From positions 1-60,452 of the forward strand of contig CAYFLR010000035.1 in assembly GCA_964343805.1 (NCBI GenBank): a stretch of 60,452 nt of DNA. Reading direction: 5' to 3'. This stretch comes from CAYFLR01 sp964343805 (GTDB taxonomy: Bacteria; Bdellovibrionota_B; Oligoflexia; CAYFLR01). Under the pieces are notes generated by a model. The model did not search any database, was not told the origin of the DNA, and saw only the letters and a list, made by a program, of their open reading frames with translations. Made by a program: the position numbers and the translations under genes. Below, one piece after another: positions 27,101 to 33,832 of this stretch; position 1 is the first letter of the stretch; each line of letters begins with the position of its first letter.

Positions 27101-28098
27101 GAAAAGAAGGCGATCTTAAAATTGGTTAATCCACTCAGTACTTCGCTCTCACTGACGGTGCTGATTAAAATTAAGTAGGAGTCTTTGTTATTAATATCGG
27201 GATATATCCTCTTAAACCCAAGAACATGGTCCTTGATAAAGATGGCACCAGAGGTGTTGTCATTGAGAGTGGCTAGAGTTTTTGGGTAGAGTGACTCAAA
27301 GCTAAAATCATGTCCTAATAAGAGGGAGAAGGTCTTGGCAGGGTCTTTATGGTAAAGGAATTCTCCTTTTTTATTGATTAGGTAAAACTGTCTGTTTGCT
27401 ATTTTCTTTTCAAAATTTCTTATATAGTTGAAGATGGTATCGGCAAAGATATTCAGGACTACCACTCCATATCTGACTTTGTTTTCACCGAAGACAGATT
27501 GAGATAAACGAAAAACTGGAACTAAAGGTTTCTCAATCTGTCCATACTCTCTATTGAGATCAATTGGGCCAACATTAATATGATCTCTGGCTAATGAAAC
27601 ACCTTGAGTAAAATAATCATCTGTTTTTCGATCTTGATACCGATCTTCACGCAGGACTCGAACTTCTCTAGTTTTAGGATCTCGTCTAATTACTATCTCT
27701 TCTTTACCATGTAGTCCAATGAAGCGGACTTTAAAGAAATGGTCATAATTTTGTACAAAATCAAACCACATATCCTCAGTAATACCCTTCCAATGATGAT
27801 GCTTCCTTTGATCTTGCATGTCGAGCCAATACTGCTGCTGAATTAAGCTAAAATTATTTGAGAAGAATTGGAGATCTTTATGGATGAGATTATTAAATTC
27901 ATTGATTTTATCTGTCACTGAAGTGAGGGTGTCTCCTACTGAGTCTTTGGCATTTTCTAAATAAGCATCTGCAGCTGTGGTATAACCGTAATAACCAACA
28001 ACACCCATTGAAAAAAAGGTGAGAAAGTATAACAAAAGAGTGAAGCGAAAGCGGAGGCCTAAATTTCTTAATTGAAAAATCTTCTGTATGTTCATCAT
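24103..28098 (-). CDS. membrane hybrid histidine kinase with Cache-like sensor and three receiver domains
   Basis: 1331 aa. Transmembrane helix 1 is at about residues 18-38 and helix 2 around 325-350 (FFSLVLIMVVLVFISSHFY), enclosing a periplasmic double-Cache-like sensor. Then come HAMP-like, GAF (about 460-600), a long Gln/Glu coiled coil, HisKA (FLANMSHELRTPLNSINVIS), HATPase_c (QIIRNLLSNAFKFTSKG, DTGIGIPKDQ, YGGTGLGLSISK), receiver 1 (LIIDDDKNF, IILDLGLPDMRG), a degenerate middle receiver (VVEGPDLK, FVDYQMKNIDC) and receiver 3 (LVADDDLRN, LVIMDIMMPEMDGY). The ligand is unknown. The gene starts 17 bases after a secreted repeat protein gene and overlaps the CheR fusion by 4 bases. Confidence 0.9.
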   Translation of the reverse strand: MMNIQKIFQLRNLGLRFRFTLLLYFLTFFSMGVVGYYGYTTAADAYLENAKDSVGDTLTSVTDKINEFNNLIHKDLQFFSNNFSLIQQQYWLDMQDQRKHHHWKGITEDMWFDFVQNYDHFFKVRFIGLHGKEEIVIRRDPKTREVRVLREDRYQDRKTDDYFTQGVSLARDHINVGPIDLNREYGQIEKPLVPVFRLSQSVFGENKVRYGVVVLNIFADTIFNYIRNFEKKIANRQFYLINKKGEFLYHKDPAKTFSLLLGHDFSFESLYPKTLATLNDNTSGAIFIKDHVLGFKRIYPDINNKDSYLILISTVSESEVLSGLTNFKIAFFSLVLIMVVLVFISSHFYIDGLMKPLLFVTRQLQMLGKGQVKSEKIVYHNNDEIRQMLDSTEQVTRSMLTLTLQADSIAQGNFNSKVKLLSNEDGLGNAINNMTQILRQNQLFTLQQNWHKDGINKLSEELSGDHPSKILAEKALSFVANYLEMGRGVFYVYNTHQKSLDLLGAYMLSQYKAPVSSFMLGEGSIGQTALELKPIFLKVYEHNKTAPILTGTSTTTPFYVYTHPLINEEELLGVLEVSGFNELEEARMDFLVNATQVITSFLFMSLQRERIAKLLIQTEEAARQSENQREELQETNAKMEEQQSQLQQQTEELREANAQMEEHRQQLELQSNELQQKNEALEKTQDEVNARAKQLEEANQYKSDFLANMSHELRTPLNSINVISKMMLRNEDNKFDEDTVKKSEVIFNSGNELLRLINDVLDLSKIEAGRVDLHQEDIHTAEIADEMNVMFKETSHEKKIEYLVEDEFKDHIVSDRQKLVQIIRNLLSNAFKFTSKGRIKLQFSESQNPQYTLQITVTDTGIGIPKDQLEKIFEAFRQVDSSISRIYGGTGLGLSISKEFAQLLGASLTVESAPNKGSTFTLLVPSMSPSKTKAPPILPQKETKVAKGESILIIDDDKNFITNITFLNEKKGLVTLAAQTGKEGIELARNHLPAGIILDLGLPDMRGEKVLESLKTDINLKDIPIYIISAQDRDLSLIEQGALGFLQKPVTDSQIQKAEQTLLQFISKEHKNLLVVEGPDLKPSIISPFLGSNTKLTSLNCGLETLEKLSHNLYDILFVDYQMKNIDCLDFCKKAAARQPDLPIVIYCNENLNEERHSKLSLYSESIIQKCPQDSRRISKEIERFLTQSLEKQERISKPPNISASKKLKGKRILVADDDLRNLYVLTSSLEQNGATVDNAINGKKALDLLNKEKCDLVIMDIMMPEMDGYSAIKAIRSNPILSDITIIALTAKALKEDRQNCLKAGADDYLSKPVDYDMLINMVQAWIKKG

Positions 28099-28115
28099 AC
28101 CTCAACCTATCTCAT

Positions 28116-29024
28116 CTAGTTTAAGGATCTTATCAGTCGCAATTTATTAGCTAAATAACCCAAAAATTGGTCCACCTCAGCGGGGGTTTTCTGACTGTGT
28201 TTTTCGGTGGGTGGTGTCAGTTGGTGATAGAGTCCGAGATGGGCTTTAATGGTCTGCAATTCTGCTAAAATCAAGATAACCATGTTGAGTACATCCGAGG
28301 GCAAAACTTGTTTTTTATTGCTGAAGACACTTAAGTCAATTCGGTCTATCCCAGCCAACTGCTGCAGTCTATGAATCTCTTCTAATAGTATAAAAGAGCT
28401 AGCAAGTGAATCACTCGGAATGACATTTTCCTTTTTAGCGGGAGGGAAGGCAGAATCTTGTATATGTAAAAATTTCAAAATGGAATTAATATCTTCGTTG
28501 ACTCTTTTTAACTCAGCATAGACCTCAGAAGGGCTAATCTCACTGCGATTAATAATATCCCATTGAAGAGAGATCTGGTTGAGCTTATTAAATACATCTA
28601 TAGAGTTTTTGCCAGGGACAAGGGGGGGAATCCTTACTTTCTTCTTTATCTCTAGGCGCCTCTTTAGCAAGGAAATTTCCGTGAGAAGTCGTTGAGTCTG
28701 CTCATATACCACCCCAGGGGGGAGCTTTTTTACCGGGTGCAAATTGTTTGCCGCCAGTGTTGGAAACCCTCTTTGCTCTCGAAAGAGATTGATCTTTAGT
28801 TGAATAAGATAAACCTTCTGCCAAGAGTGTCTAGGAAGGAGGTTGGCAAAGACAGGAGTTGCTTTTTTTATTTTAGTGAGCCCCAAATGTTTCTTTATGA
28901 GTTCCACATCTTGTTCGATCTTTAAAACCTCTCGATAGACGATGGAGGGGGTAATTTCTTCAAAATGCTGCTTTGCTAAACCTTGATATGTAAACAGGCT
29001 GAAAAGGAGTATTATCCTAAGCAT
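28116..29024 (-). CDS. secreted protein with about five helical repeats
   Basis: 302-aa exported protein; signal peptide MLRIILLFSLFTYQGLAK. The mature part consists of roughly 55-60-residue repeats, each opening Pro-x-x-Val-Tyr and ending with a hydrophobic helix such as EQDVELIKKHLGL, LTEISLLKRRLEI, NEDINSILKFLHI, LAELQTIKAHLGL and LANKLRLIRSLN. I recognise no named family. It is the first gene of the sensory operon, 17 bases before the membrane hybrid kinase. A periplasmic partner or ligand-binding co-sensor of that kinase is a reasonable inference. Confidence 0.75.
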   Translation of the reverse strand: MLRIILLFSLFTYQGLAKQHFEEITPSIVYREVLKIEQDVELIKKHLGLTKIKKATPVFANLLPRHSWQKVYLIQLKINLFREQRGFPTLAANNLHPVKKLPPGVVYEQTQRLLTEISLLKRRLEIKKKVRIPPLVPGKNSIDVFNKLNQISLQWDIINRSEISPSEVYAELKRVNEDINSILKFLHIQDSAFPPAKKENVIPSDSLASSFILLEEIHRLQQLAGIDRIDLSVFSNKKQVLPSDVLNMVILILAELQTIKAHLGLYHQLTPPTEKHSQKTPAEVDQFLGYLANKLRLIRSLN

Positions 29025-29161
29025 TCTATTTTTCTCCCTTTACAAGAATCAAAAGATGTAAAAAACCCGAAATTATAAACTTTTGTTACAATTATTTTAA
29101 TTGGAATTTTATCTTATTAACCGTTGATAAACAATGAGATACTGAGGTGAATTCTGCTGAA

Positions 29162-29728
29162 TTAAGTAGGGTTGATTAGCTCTTCTTTGGCATTCCACCG
29201 TATTTCAGGTTTTAAATCATCATAGCCCCAAAGATCAGCTCTTGTAGAATATATCATCACATCCATCCACTCTTCTCCATTGTGTTGGAATTTGTGCTTT
29301 AATCCTTCACACTGAAATTTCGCCTTCTCCAATACACTTCTAGATGCGGTGTTGTTTTCTAACACGGTGGCTTCAATTCTAAATAATCGGAGCTGCTCAA
29401 AACATATCTCTAAAGTGGCTTTCACAGCCTCGCTCCCATAGCCTTTGCGCCAATGATTATTGTGGATGTAAAAACTTATGTAGCCTGATTGAAAAGAGGA
29501 ACGAGCGTTAATGGTCACAGTCATTCCACCCAGATGAGTGCTGCTATCCTTGTGGAAAACGGCCAAATTATACTGCCGATCATGTTCCATAAACAGGACA
29601 TGATTTTTTAACATCTTACTAAAATCTGACTGAGTCAAGTTTTCCACCCCGATAGCTCCCTGATCATGCTCATTTTGCGAAGGTCGACATGAGGAGAGCC
29701 CACGCTGCCAAGCTTTAAAATCTTCCAT
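29162..29728 (-). CDS. RimJ/RimL-type GNAT acetyltransferase, start codon unclear
   Basis: Cytoplasmic GNAT (acetyltransf_3/RimJ group), 188 aa from the ATG at 29728. The acetyl-CoA loop is HWRKGYGSEAVKATLEI, followed by FRIEATVLENNTASRSVLEKAKF, a RimJ hallmark. The frame continues upstream with residues KSTDRLIIRPYQ, which match the usual RimJ N-terminus (RL-LRP). Yet between the in-frame TAG at about 29791 and 29728 there is no ATG, GTG or TTG. The protein either uses a rare start, has lost its start codon, or begins late without its first strand. Confidence 0.7.
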   Translation of the reverse strand: MEDFKAWQRGLSSCRPSQNEHDQGAIGVENLTQSDFSKMLKNHVLFMEHDRQYNLAVFHKDSSTHLGGMTVTINARSSFQSGYISFYIHNNHWRKGYGSEAVKATLEICFEQLRLFRIEATVLENNTASRSVLEKAKFQCEGLKHKFQHNGEEWMDVMIYSTRADLWGYDDLKPEIRWNAKEELINPT

Positions 29729-29912
29729 CTGGTAGGGCCGGATGATTAACCGATCTGTTGACTTTCTTAAATGGGGCTCTTCGGGGAACTAGAGGGGGCT
29801 CATTTTTGCCTCATAGGGATGACTGTCATTGTGGAAACTAGAAGTATAATTATGAAGTTAAACGAACGCAAGGAACATGTTTATTATTTTATTCTCAGCC
29901 TGTTTTTAAAAA

Positions 29913-29921
29913 TGATATAAT
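29913..29921 (+). promoter_or_regulatory. candidate extended -10 promoter for the S74 lipoprotein
   Basis: TGATATAAT matches the extended -10 consensus (TGnTATAAT). No good -35 hexamer is seen 17 bases upstream, as is usual for extended -10 promoters. The start codon lies 36 bases downstream. Confidence 0.4.
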
Positions 29922-29956
29922 CATGTATTCCATTAAATTTTAGTTTGGAGGAGATC

Positions 29957-31732
29957 ATGCCAAGTCTTTCTTTCTTTCTTTCTTTCTTTCTAATTATAGG
30001 TTTAATGGCCTGTGATGGGGGCGGTTTAAAAAAGAAGTCTGCTAATACTGTGAGCACAGTAAATAAAGACAGCGAACAATCCTCTAAGGAAACCACAACA
30101 ACCACCCCAGATTCTGCAAAAATTCTCATAACTGAAATAATCCATCATGACACCTATCTGCTGATTAAGGGTGAGAATCTCGACTCCGTAACTGCCGTAT
30201 CTATTAAAGAAAATGAAGAGGAGCTGGAGCTTTTAAGTCAAGCCGCAGATGAAATCAAAGCGGCCGCTAAGAAAGCTTTTACCCTGGTGAGTGGCACAGC
30301 TTACTCTTTGGTTTTTGCAACGCTGCAGGCGGAGGAGACTTTTACTATCTCGGTGACGGCAAGTGATGTAGCGGATGGGATCGTTTCTACTGCCAAGATT
30401 GCGGGGGGGGCGGTGACCACCGACAAACTAGCTGCTGAAGCCGTGACTGGAGATAAAATTTCTGCTGCCACCATTACTGCAGACAAGCTAGCGGCAGGGT
30501 CAGTGACTCCCGATAAACTTTCGGTGAGTGATGCTGCTGATGGAAAATTTCTTAAATATAATGGAACCTCTTGGGTGGCGGATGACATCACCTTTCCACC
30601 GAGTACTTTTTATAAGGAGGGGGACAATGCCTACTATAATACTGGTAGTGTGGGGATTGGAACCAGCAACCCCAATGCAATGTTAACTATTAAAAACTCC
30701 ACCACCAATAATGCCATTATCGCCATTTCGAAAGATGTTGAAGTAGCTGCTGATGAAACTAACAATTTCAAAGGAGGCGACTTTTATGCCTATAAATATG
30801 ACATCTCCTCGGGAGTAACAGATTCTGGTTATCGAATTGCAGTGGCAGCCAATGCCTATGTAGATGATTCCAATTTTGAGGGAATTTTAGCTCAACAAAT
30901 TGGAGTATGGGCTAGAAATGGCCATATAACTGGGACAGCAGGTAGGATTACAAACTCTTATGGTGTGAAGATTGATACTGCGACCTCAGGGACAACGACG
31001 GTTGATAATCTATATGGATTGTATCAGCAAGGGGCAACGGCGACGAATTATTTTGAAGGGAATGTGGGTATTGGAACTACAGAACCCCAAAGTAAACTTC
31101 AGGTTAATGGAGGAGATATTGCTATCGGACCAAATGGAGGGGCTGTGTGGCCTCTTCTAAGAAGAAATGTAGACGGAGGTATTACCATACTTCCAAGTGG
31201 AGTAGGTATGGGAGCTGCATCAGATCTGGTTGTAGTAGATGACAAGAATGATGATACATTATTTCTAATACAGCATGATGGTAGCATAGGGATTGGAGTC
31301 ACTGATCCTGATAGCAAACTTGAAATCGTTGGAAGCAATGATAATGTTCTTTTATTAAACGATGGCGCCTTATGTGAAGCTCAGCCTGCCAGTGGAGGAT
31401 TGACTTGGTCATGTAGTTCTGACATCAGACAAAAGGAAAATATTACAGAAACCGGTCCCATTTTGGATTGGTTCATGGGATTTAATATCAAAGATTTTAC
31501 CTTCATGGAAACCAAAACTCGAGAGACAGGAGTGATTGCTCAAGAGGTCCAAACTCTTTACCCTGAAATGGTGACAGAAAATGATGATGGCTTTTTAAGT
31601 GTTTCCACTCCTTCTCCTTGGAAGCTAGTAAAAGGTATTCAAGAACTGAAAGAAGAGAATGAGTCTTTAAAATCCCGCATTGCCAGTCTGGAAGAAAAAC
31701 TCTGTAAATTTAATGCCGAATTGTGTGACTAG
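29957..31732 (+). CDS. fibre-like surface lipoprotein with C-terminal peptidase S74 chaperone domain
   Basis: 591 aa from the ATG at 29957, which follows GGAGGAGA; a TTG at 29945 lies inside that site. The signal peptide ends with lipobox GLMAC. Layout: Ser/Thr-rich stalk, repeats of the TxDKLAxxxVT type (about 130-190) as in phage tail fibres, head-repeat motifs GSVGIGTSNP, GNVGIGTTEP and GSIGIGVTDP, and a C-terminal S74 intramolecular chaperone domain (SSDIRQKENI, GVIAQEVQTLYPEMV) ending in a trimerising coiled coil. S74 domains cleave themselves off after trimer assembly. A (TTTC)6 tract lies within codons 4-12 and a G8 tract at 30403, so expression may switch by slippage. Role: probably a surface adhesin. 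Confidence 0.85.
   Translation: MPSLSFFLSFFLIIGLMACDGGGLKKKSANTVSTVNKDSEQSSKETTTTTPDSAKILITEIIHHDTYLLIKGENLDSVTAVSIKENEEELELLSQAADEIKAAAKKAFTLVSGTAYSLVFATLQAEETFTISVTASDVADGIVSTAKIAGGAVTTDKLAAEAVTGDKISAATITADKLAAGSVTPDKLSVSDAADGKFLKYNGTSWVADDITFPPSTFYKEGDNAYYNTGSVGIGTSNPNAMLTIKNSTTNNAIIAISKDVEVAADETNNFKGGDFYAYKYDISSGVTDSGYRIAVAANAYVDDSNFEGILAQQIGVWARNGHITGTAGRITNSYGVKIDTATSGTTTVDNLYGLYQQGATATNYFEGNVGIGTTEPQSKLQVNGGDIAIGPNGGAVWPLLRRNVDGGITILPSGVGMGAASDLVVVDDKNDDTLFLIQHDGSIGIGVTDPDSKLEIVGSNDNVLLLNDGALCEAQPASGGLTWSCSSDIRQKENITETGPILDWFMGFNIKDFTFMETKTRETGVIAQEVQTLYPEMVTENDDGFLSVSTPSPWKLVKGIQELKEENESLKSRIASLEEKLCKFNAELCD
29965..29991 (+). repeat. tetranucleotide tract (TTTC)6 at the start of the S74 lipoprotein gene
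   Basis: Six perfect TTTC units at 29967-29990, with TC before and T after, start 10 bases after the A of the ATG at 29957 and encode the first part of the signal peptide (S-L-S-F-F-L-S-F-F-L). Gain or loss of a single unit shifts the frame. The sequenced state is in frame. Confidence 0.95.
30403..30410 (+). repeat. G8 homopolymer inside the S74 lipoprotein gene
   Basis: Eight consecutive G bases coding for the Gly-Gly-Ala part of KIAGGAVTTDK. A second slippage-prone tract in the same gene. Confidence 0.9.
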
Positions 31733-31770
31733 AGTCATTGTCTACGAGTACTTATAGAGAGTGTTGCTAT

Positions 31771-31791
31771 CCGCCCCTTACCTAAGGGCGG
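31771..31791. repeat. REP-like hairpin upstream of the RAYT gene
   Basis: CCGCCCCTTA/CC/TAAGGGCGG forms a near-perfect hairpin with one unpaired C, followed by AGGAAA. A related copy lies at 33651-33671, next to the RAYT remnant. RAYT transposases typically act on such REP hairpins. Confidence 0.65.
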
Positions 31792-31944
31792 AGGAAAACT
31801 CCCAATCAAAACCTCTGGTTATAATAGCCTGTAACCATTGTCAATCAAGACTTATAAATTGTTAACCCACCCATTATTTACTTGCATTTTACTTTTATTT
31901 TGGTACAAGGAACACAGCTGTCACCCTGCTGAAAGGCTTACCAT

Positions 31945-32553
31945 ATGGCGATTGCACATAGAAAGCGAAAATTATTTTCAAACCGCATTCTGCATATCAC
32001 TATCCCCACCGGGCTTAAAAAAGTCAACTTCAATCACCACTTTGCTAGAGCTATTATTTTAAGACAGCTTAAGATTCTCTGTTCAAAACCGGGCGTCGCC
32101 GTTTCTGCCTACTGCCTGTGTAAGAACCACCTCCATCTGTTAATTCAGTACGATCCTAAAACAGACCCGGGGCTCTTACCTTTAGACAATTTATTCGGCA
32201 ATGCCTTGCGTAGTTTTTTCTCCTCCATTGCCAAAGGGGTAAACCGACTTTATCATCGCTGCGGACGATTATTTGAAGATCGTTATTTTCAAATGCCGCT
32301 TAAATCTACCACCGAAATTATAAGAGGGTTTCGCTATGTTCTTTTGAATCGCAATAAGTCCATAAAAGTTTCCTACAATCCTGAAGAAGATCCCAACCTC
32401 TGCATCCTGGCACTTAAGAATGGATGGTTTCCTCTAAAGTTAATTGGGTTTACTATTAAAGCCTTGGGTTTTAGTAGGGGGAGGCAGGCGAAGGATGCTC
32501 GTTATACGGAGAGCTCATCAATTATTAGCATGATGAGGGCTTTGGCTAGTTAA
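31945..32553 (+). mobile_element. REP-associated tyrosine transposase (RAYT, IS200-like Y1 family)
   Basis: 202-aa single-strand transposase of the Y1/HUH family. The HUH motif is NHLHLL in CLCKNHLHLLIQY, and the catalytic Tyr lies in the FEDRYFQMPLKSTTEIIRG region, with RYVLLNRNKS after it as in RAYTs. The N-terminal ILHITIPTGLKK corresponds to the HVT-RG strand. Reading frame intact. The REP-like hairpin lies about 150 bases upstream. A decayed partial copy is at 33688-33825. There are no insertion-sequence ends, fitting a domesticated RAYT. Confidence 0.8.
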
Positions 32554-32707
32554 GGAGGTCCGTTAAGGTAAAGAGTAGAAAAGGTATAGTCGGGCTGCAG
32601 GTATTTGGGGTGTCTGTGAATTCCCTATTGAGGTATGTCTCTTCTATTTTTTTATATATAATTAAGACATGAGAAAAGTTATAATGACGTGGCAATCAGA
32701 GGGAATT

Positions 32708-32717
32708 TTCCTAGGAA
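32708..32717. promoter_or_regulatory. 10-bp palindrome in the HEPN/MNT leader, candidate operator
   Basis: TTCCTAGGAA is a perfect palindrome between a TATAAT-like box (32680-32685) and the ribosome site (AAGGGGGG, about 32725) of the HEPN gene. Toxin-antitoxin operons often autoregulate through such sites. Confidence 0.3.
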
Positions 32718-32735
32718 TTTAAAAAGGGGGGAGTT

Positions 32736-33140
32736 TTGCCTGACGAGAAGATAACAAAGTTAATCAATTATTGGAAAATAGGTTCCGATAAAGATTTTAA
32801 AAGCGTACAGGATATCGTAAGTCATACCCAAAGTTTTATTCAGGCACTTTTCTTTTTACATCTGTCATTGGAAAAGGCTCTAAAAGCCTATTATGTAAAA
32901 AAGAATAATGAATAAGCCCCCTTTGCCCATGGGCTGATTTATTTAGCAGAAAAATGTGATTTAGAATTATCATCTGATCAGATTGATCTATTAGTAGAAA
33001 TTAATCAGTTTAATCTTTAAACTCGATATCCCGATGAAAATTATTCTCTTGAAAAGAAAGCAAATAAACAATTTGTTGAGGAAAAGGTAGAGCAAGGAGG
33101 AGAAATCAGAGAATGGATTTTAGAGAAGTTAAAGAAATAG
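32736..33140 (+). pseudogene. HEPN-domain toxin gene with two in-frame TAA codons
   Basis: From a TTG at 32736, behind a strong AAGGGGGG site, the frame encodes a complete HEPN-family protein of about 134 residues. Family landmarks are WKIGSDKDF, HLSLEKALKAYYVKKN, APFAHGLIYLAEK, EINQFNL, TRYPDENYSL and IREWILEKLKK. TAA codons interrupt it at 32913-32915 and 33018-33020. Both could arise from AAA, GAA or CAA by one change, and no frameshift is present. The 3' end overlaps the start of the MNT gene by 28 bases, the usual HEPN/MNT operon form. HEPN proteins are RNase-like toxins. This copy is most likely dead, or yields only a 59-residue peptide. Confidence 0.8.
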
Positions 33141-33433
33141 CTTTTAACTTTCGAGAGCAGTTAATTCAAAATGGTATAGCTATTGATATGATTATATTGT
33201 TCGGCTCTTATGCCAAAGGAAAACCGCATCAAGATAGCGATATAGATCTTGCTATTATTTCTAATAGTTTCAAAGACAATCCCTATGAAGAAGGAATAAA
33301 AATTAATAAAATCGCCGCAAGAGTCAATTCAAAGATTCAGGCCGTTCCCTTTTCCGTAAATAAATACATGTCAAAAGAAGAACCTAGTCCCATTTTGCAT
33401 GAGATAAAGAAAACCGGTACTCTTCTTTTTTAA
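33113..33433 (+). CDS. MNT-type nucleotidyltransferase antitoxin
   Basis: 106-aa minimal nucleotidyltransferase. The signature is IILFGSYAKGKPHQDSDIDLAII, with the Gly-Ser motif and the SDxD metal pair intact. In HEPN/MNT modules this protein neutralises the HEPN partner, in characterised cases by AMPylating it. AGGAGG lies upstream of the ATG at 33113. The gene is undamaged although its HEPN partner has two stop codons. Confidence 0.85.
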   Translation: MDFREVKEIAFNFREQLIQNGIAIDMIILFGSYAKGKPHQDSDIDLAIISNSFKDNPYEEGIKINKIAARVNSKIQAVPFSVNKYMSKEEPSPILHEIKKTGTLLF

Positions 33434-33441
33434 TCCTCCCG

Positions 33442-33494
33442 ATTCATATTCACTTAAAAAAAGGTAATTCCTATCACCACCGTAGAAAAACCAA
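33442..33494 (-). pseudogene. 3' fragment of a paralogue of the 34764-34958 membrane protein gene
   Basis: Reading the - strand gives FSTVVIGITFF, a stop, then VNMN, which matches FSAVVIGITVFYVNQN at the end of the intact small protein gene at 34764-34958. DNA identity is visible over about 50 bases. Only the tail survives, so it is a decayed duplicate. The rest of the gene-poor stretch 33495-33650 shows nothing I can identify. Confidence 0.65.
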
Positions 33495-33650
33495 TAAGAG
33501 GAACACCCTTAAAATGTGGAAGGGCTGTAAAATGAAAATGAAAAATAAAGTCTCTACTTTGCGGACTTCTCCCTCAAGATCCTTTTTGTGAGGATTAAAT
33601 TGGTGCTTCTATAGCCCTTGATAATCAAGCCTTCTTGCAGGAGTTGTTAT

Positions 33651-33671
33651 CTGCCTCTTTCCCAGGGGCGG
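33651..33671. repeat. second, degenerate REP-like hairpin
   Basis: CTGCCTCTTTCCCAGGGGCGG aligns without gaps to the hairpin at 31771-31791 and is followed by the same AGGAAA. Pairing is weaker. Confidence 0.55.
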
Positions 33672-33687
33672 AGGAAATATCTCCATA

Positions 33688-33825
33688 TTAGACAATGCCC
33701 TTCGTAGTTTTTTCTCCTCCATTGCCAAAGGGGTAAACCGACTTTATAGAACCAGTGGAAAAGTATTTGAAGATCGCTATTTTCAAAGACCACTCAAATC
33801 TACGACGGAAATTATCAGAGGGTTT
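33688..33825 (+). pseudogene. RAYT transposase remnant
   Basis: About 138 bases closely match the middle of the intact RAYT gene (about 32180-32330), including SFFSSIAKGVNRLY and FEDRYFQ. Twelve bases have been lost between two CAAT repeats. The 5' and 3' parts are missing. The fragment ends 7 bases before the stop of the kinase-like gene on the other strand. Confidence 0.8.
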
Positions 33826-33832
33826 AGAATAG

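Noticed and set aside
32913..33020. TAA recoding (an alternative genetic code) to explain the readable HEPN frame
   Set aside because: TAA ends many other genes in the window at the expected family length, so decay of this gene is simpler.
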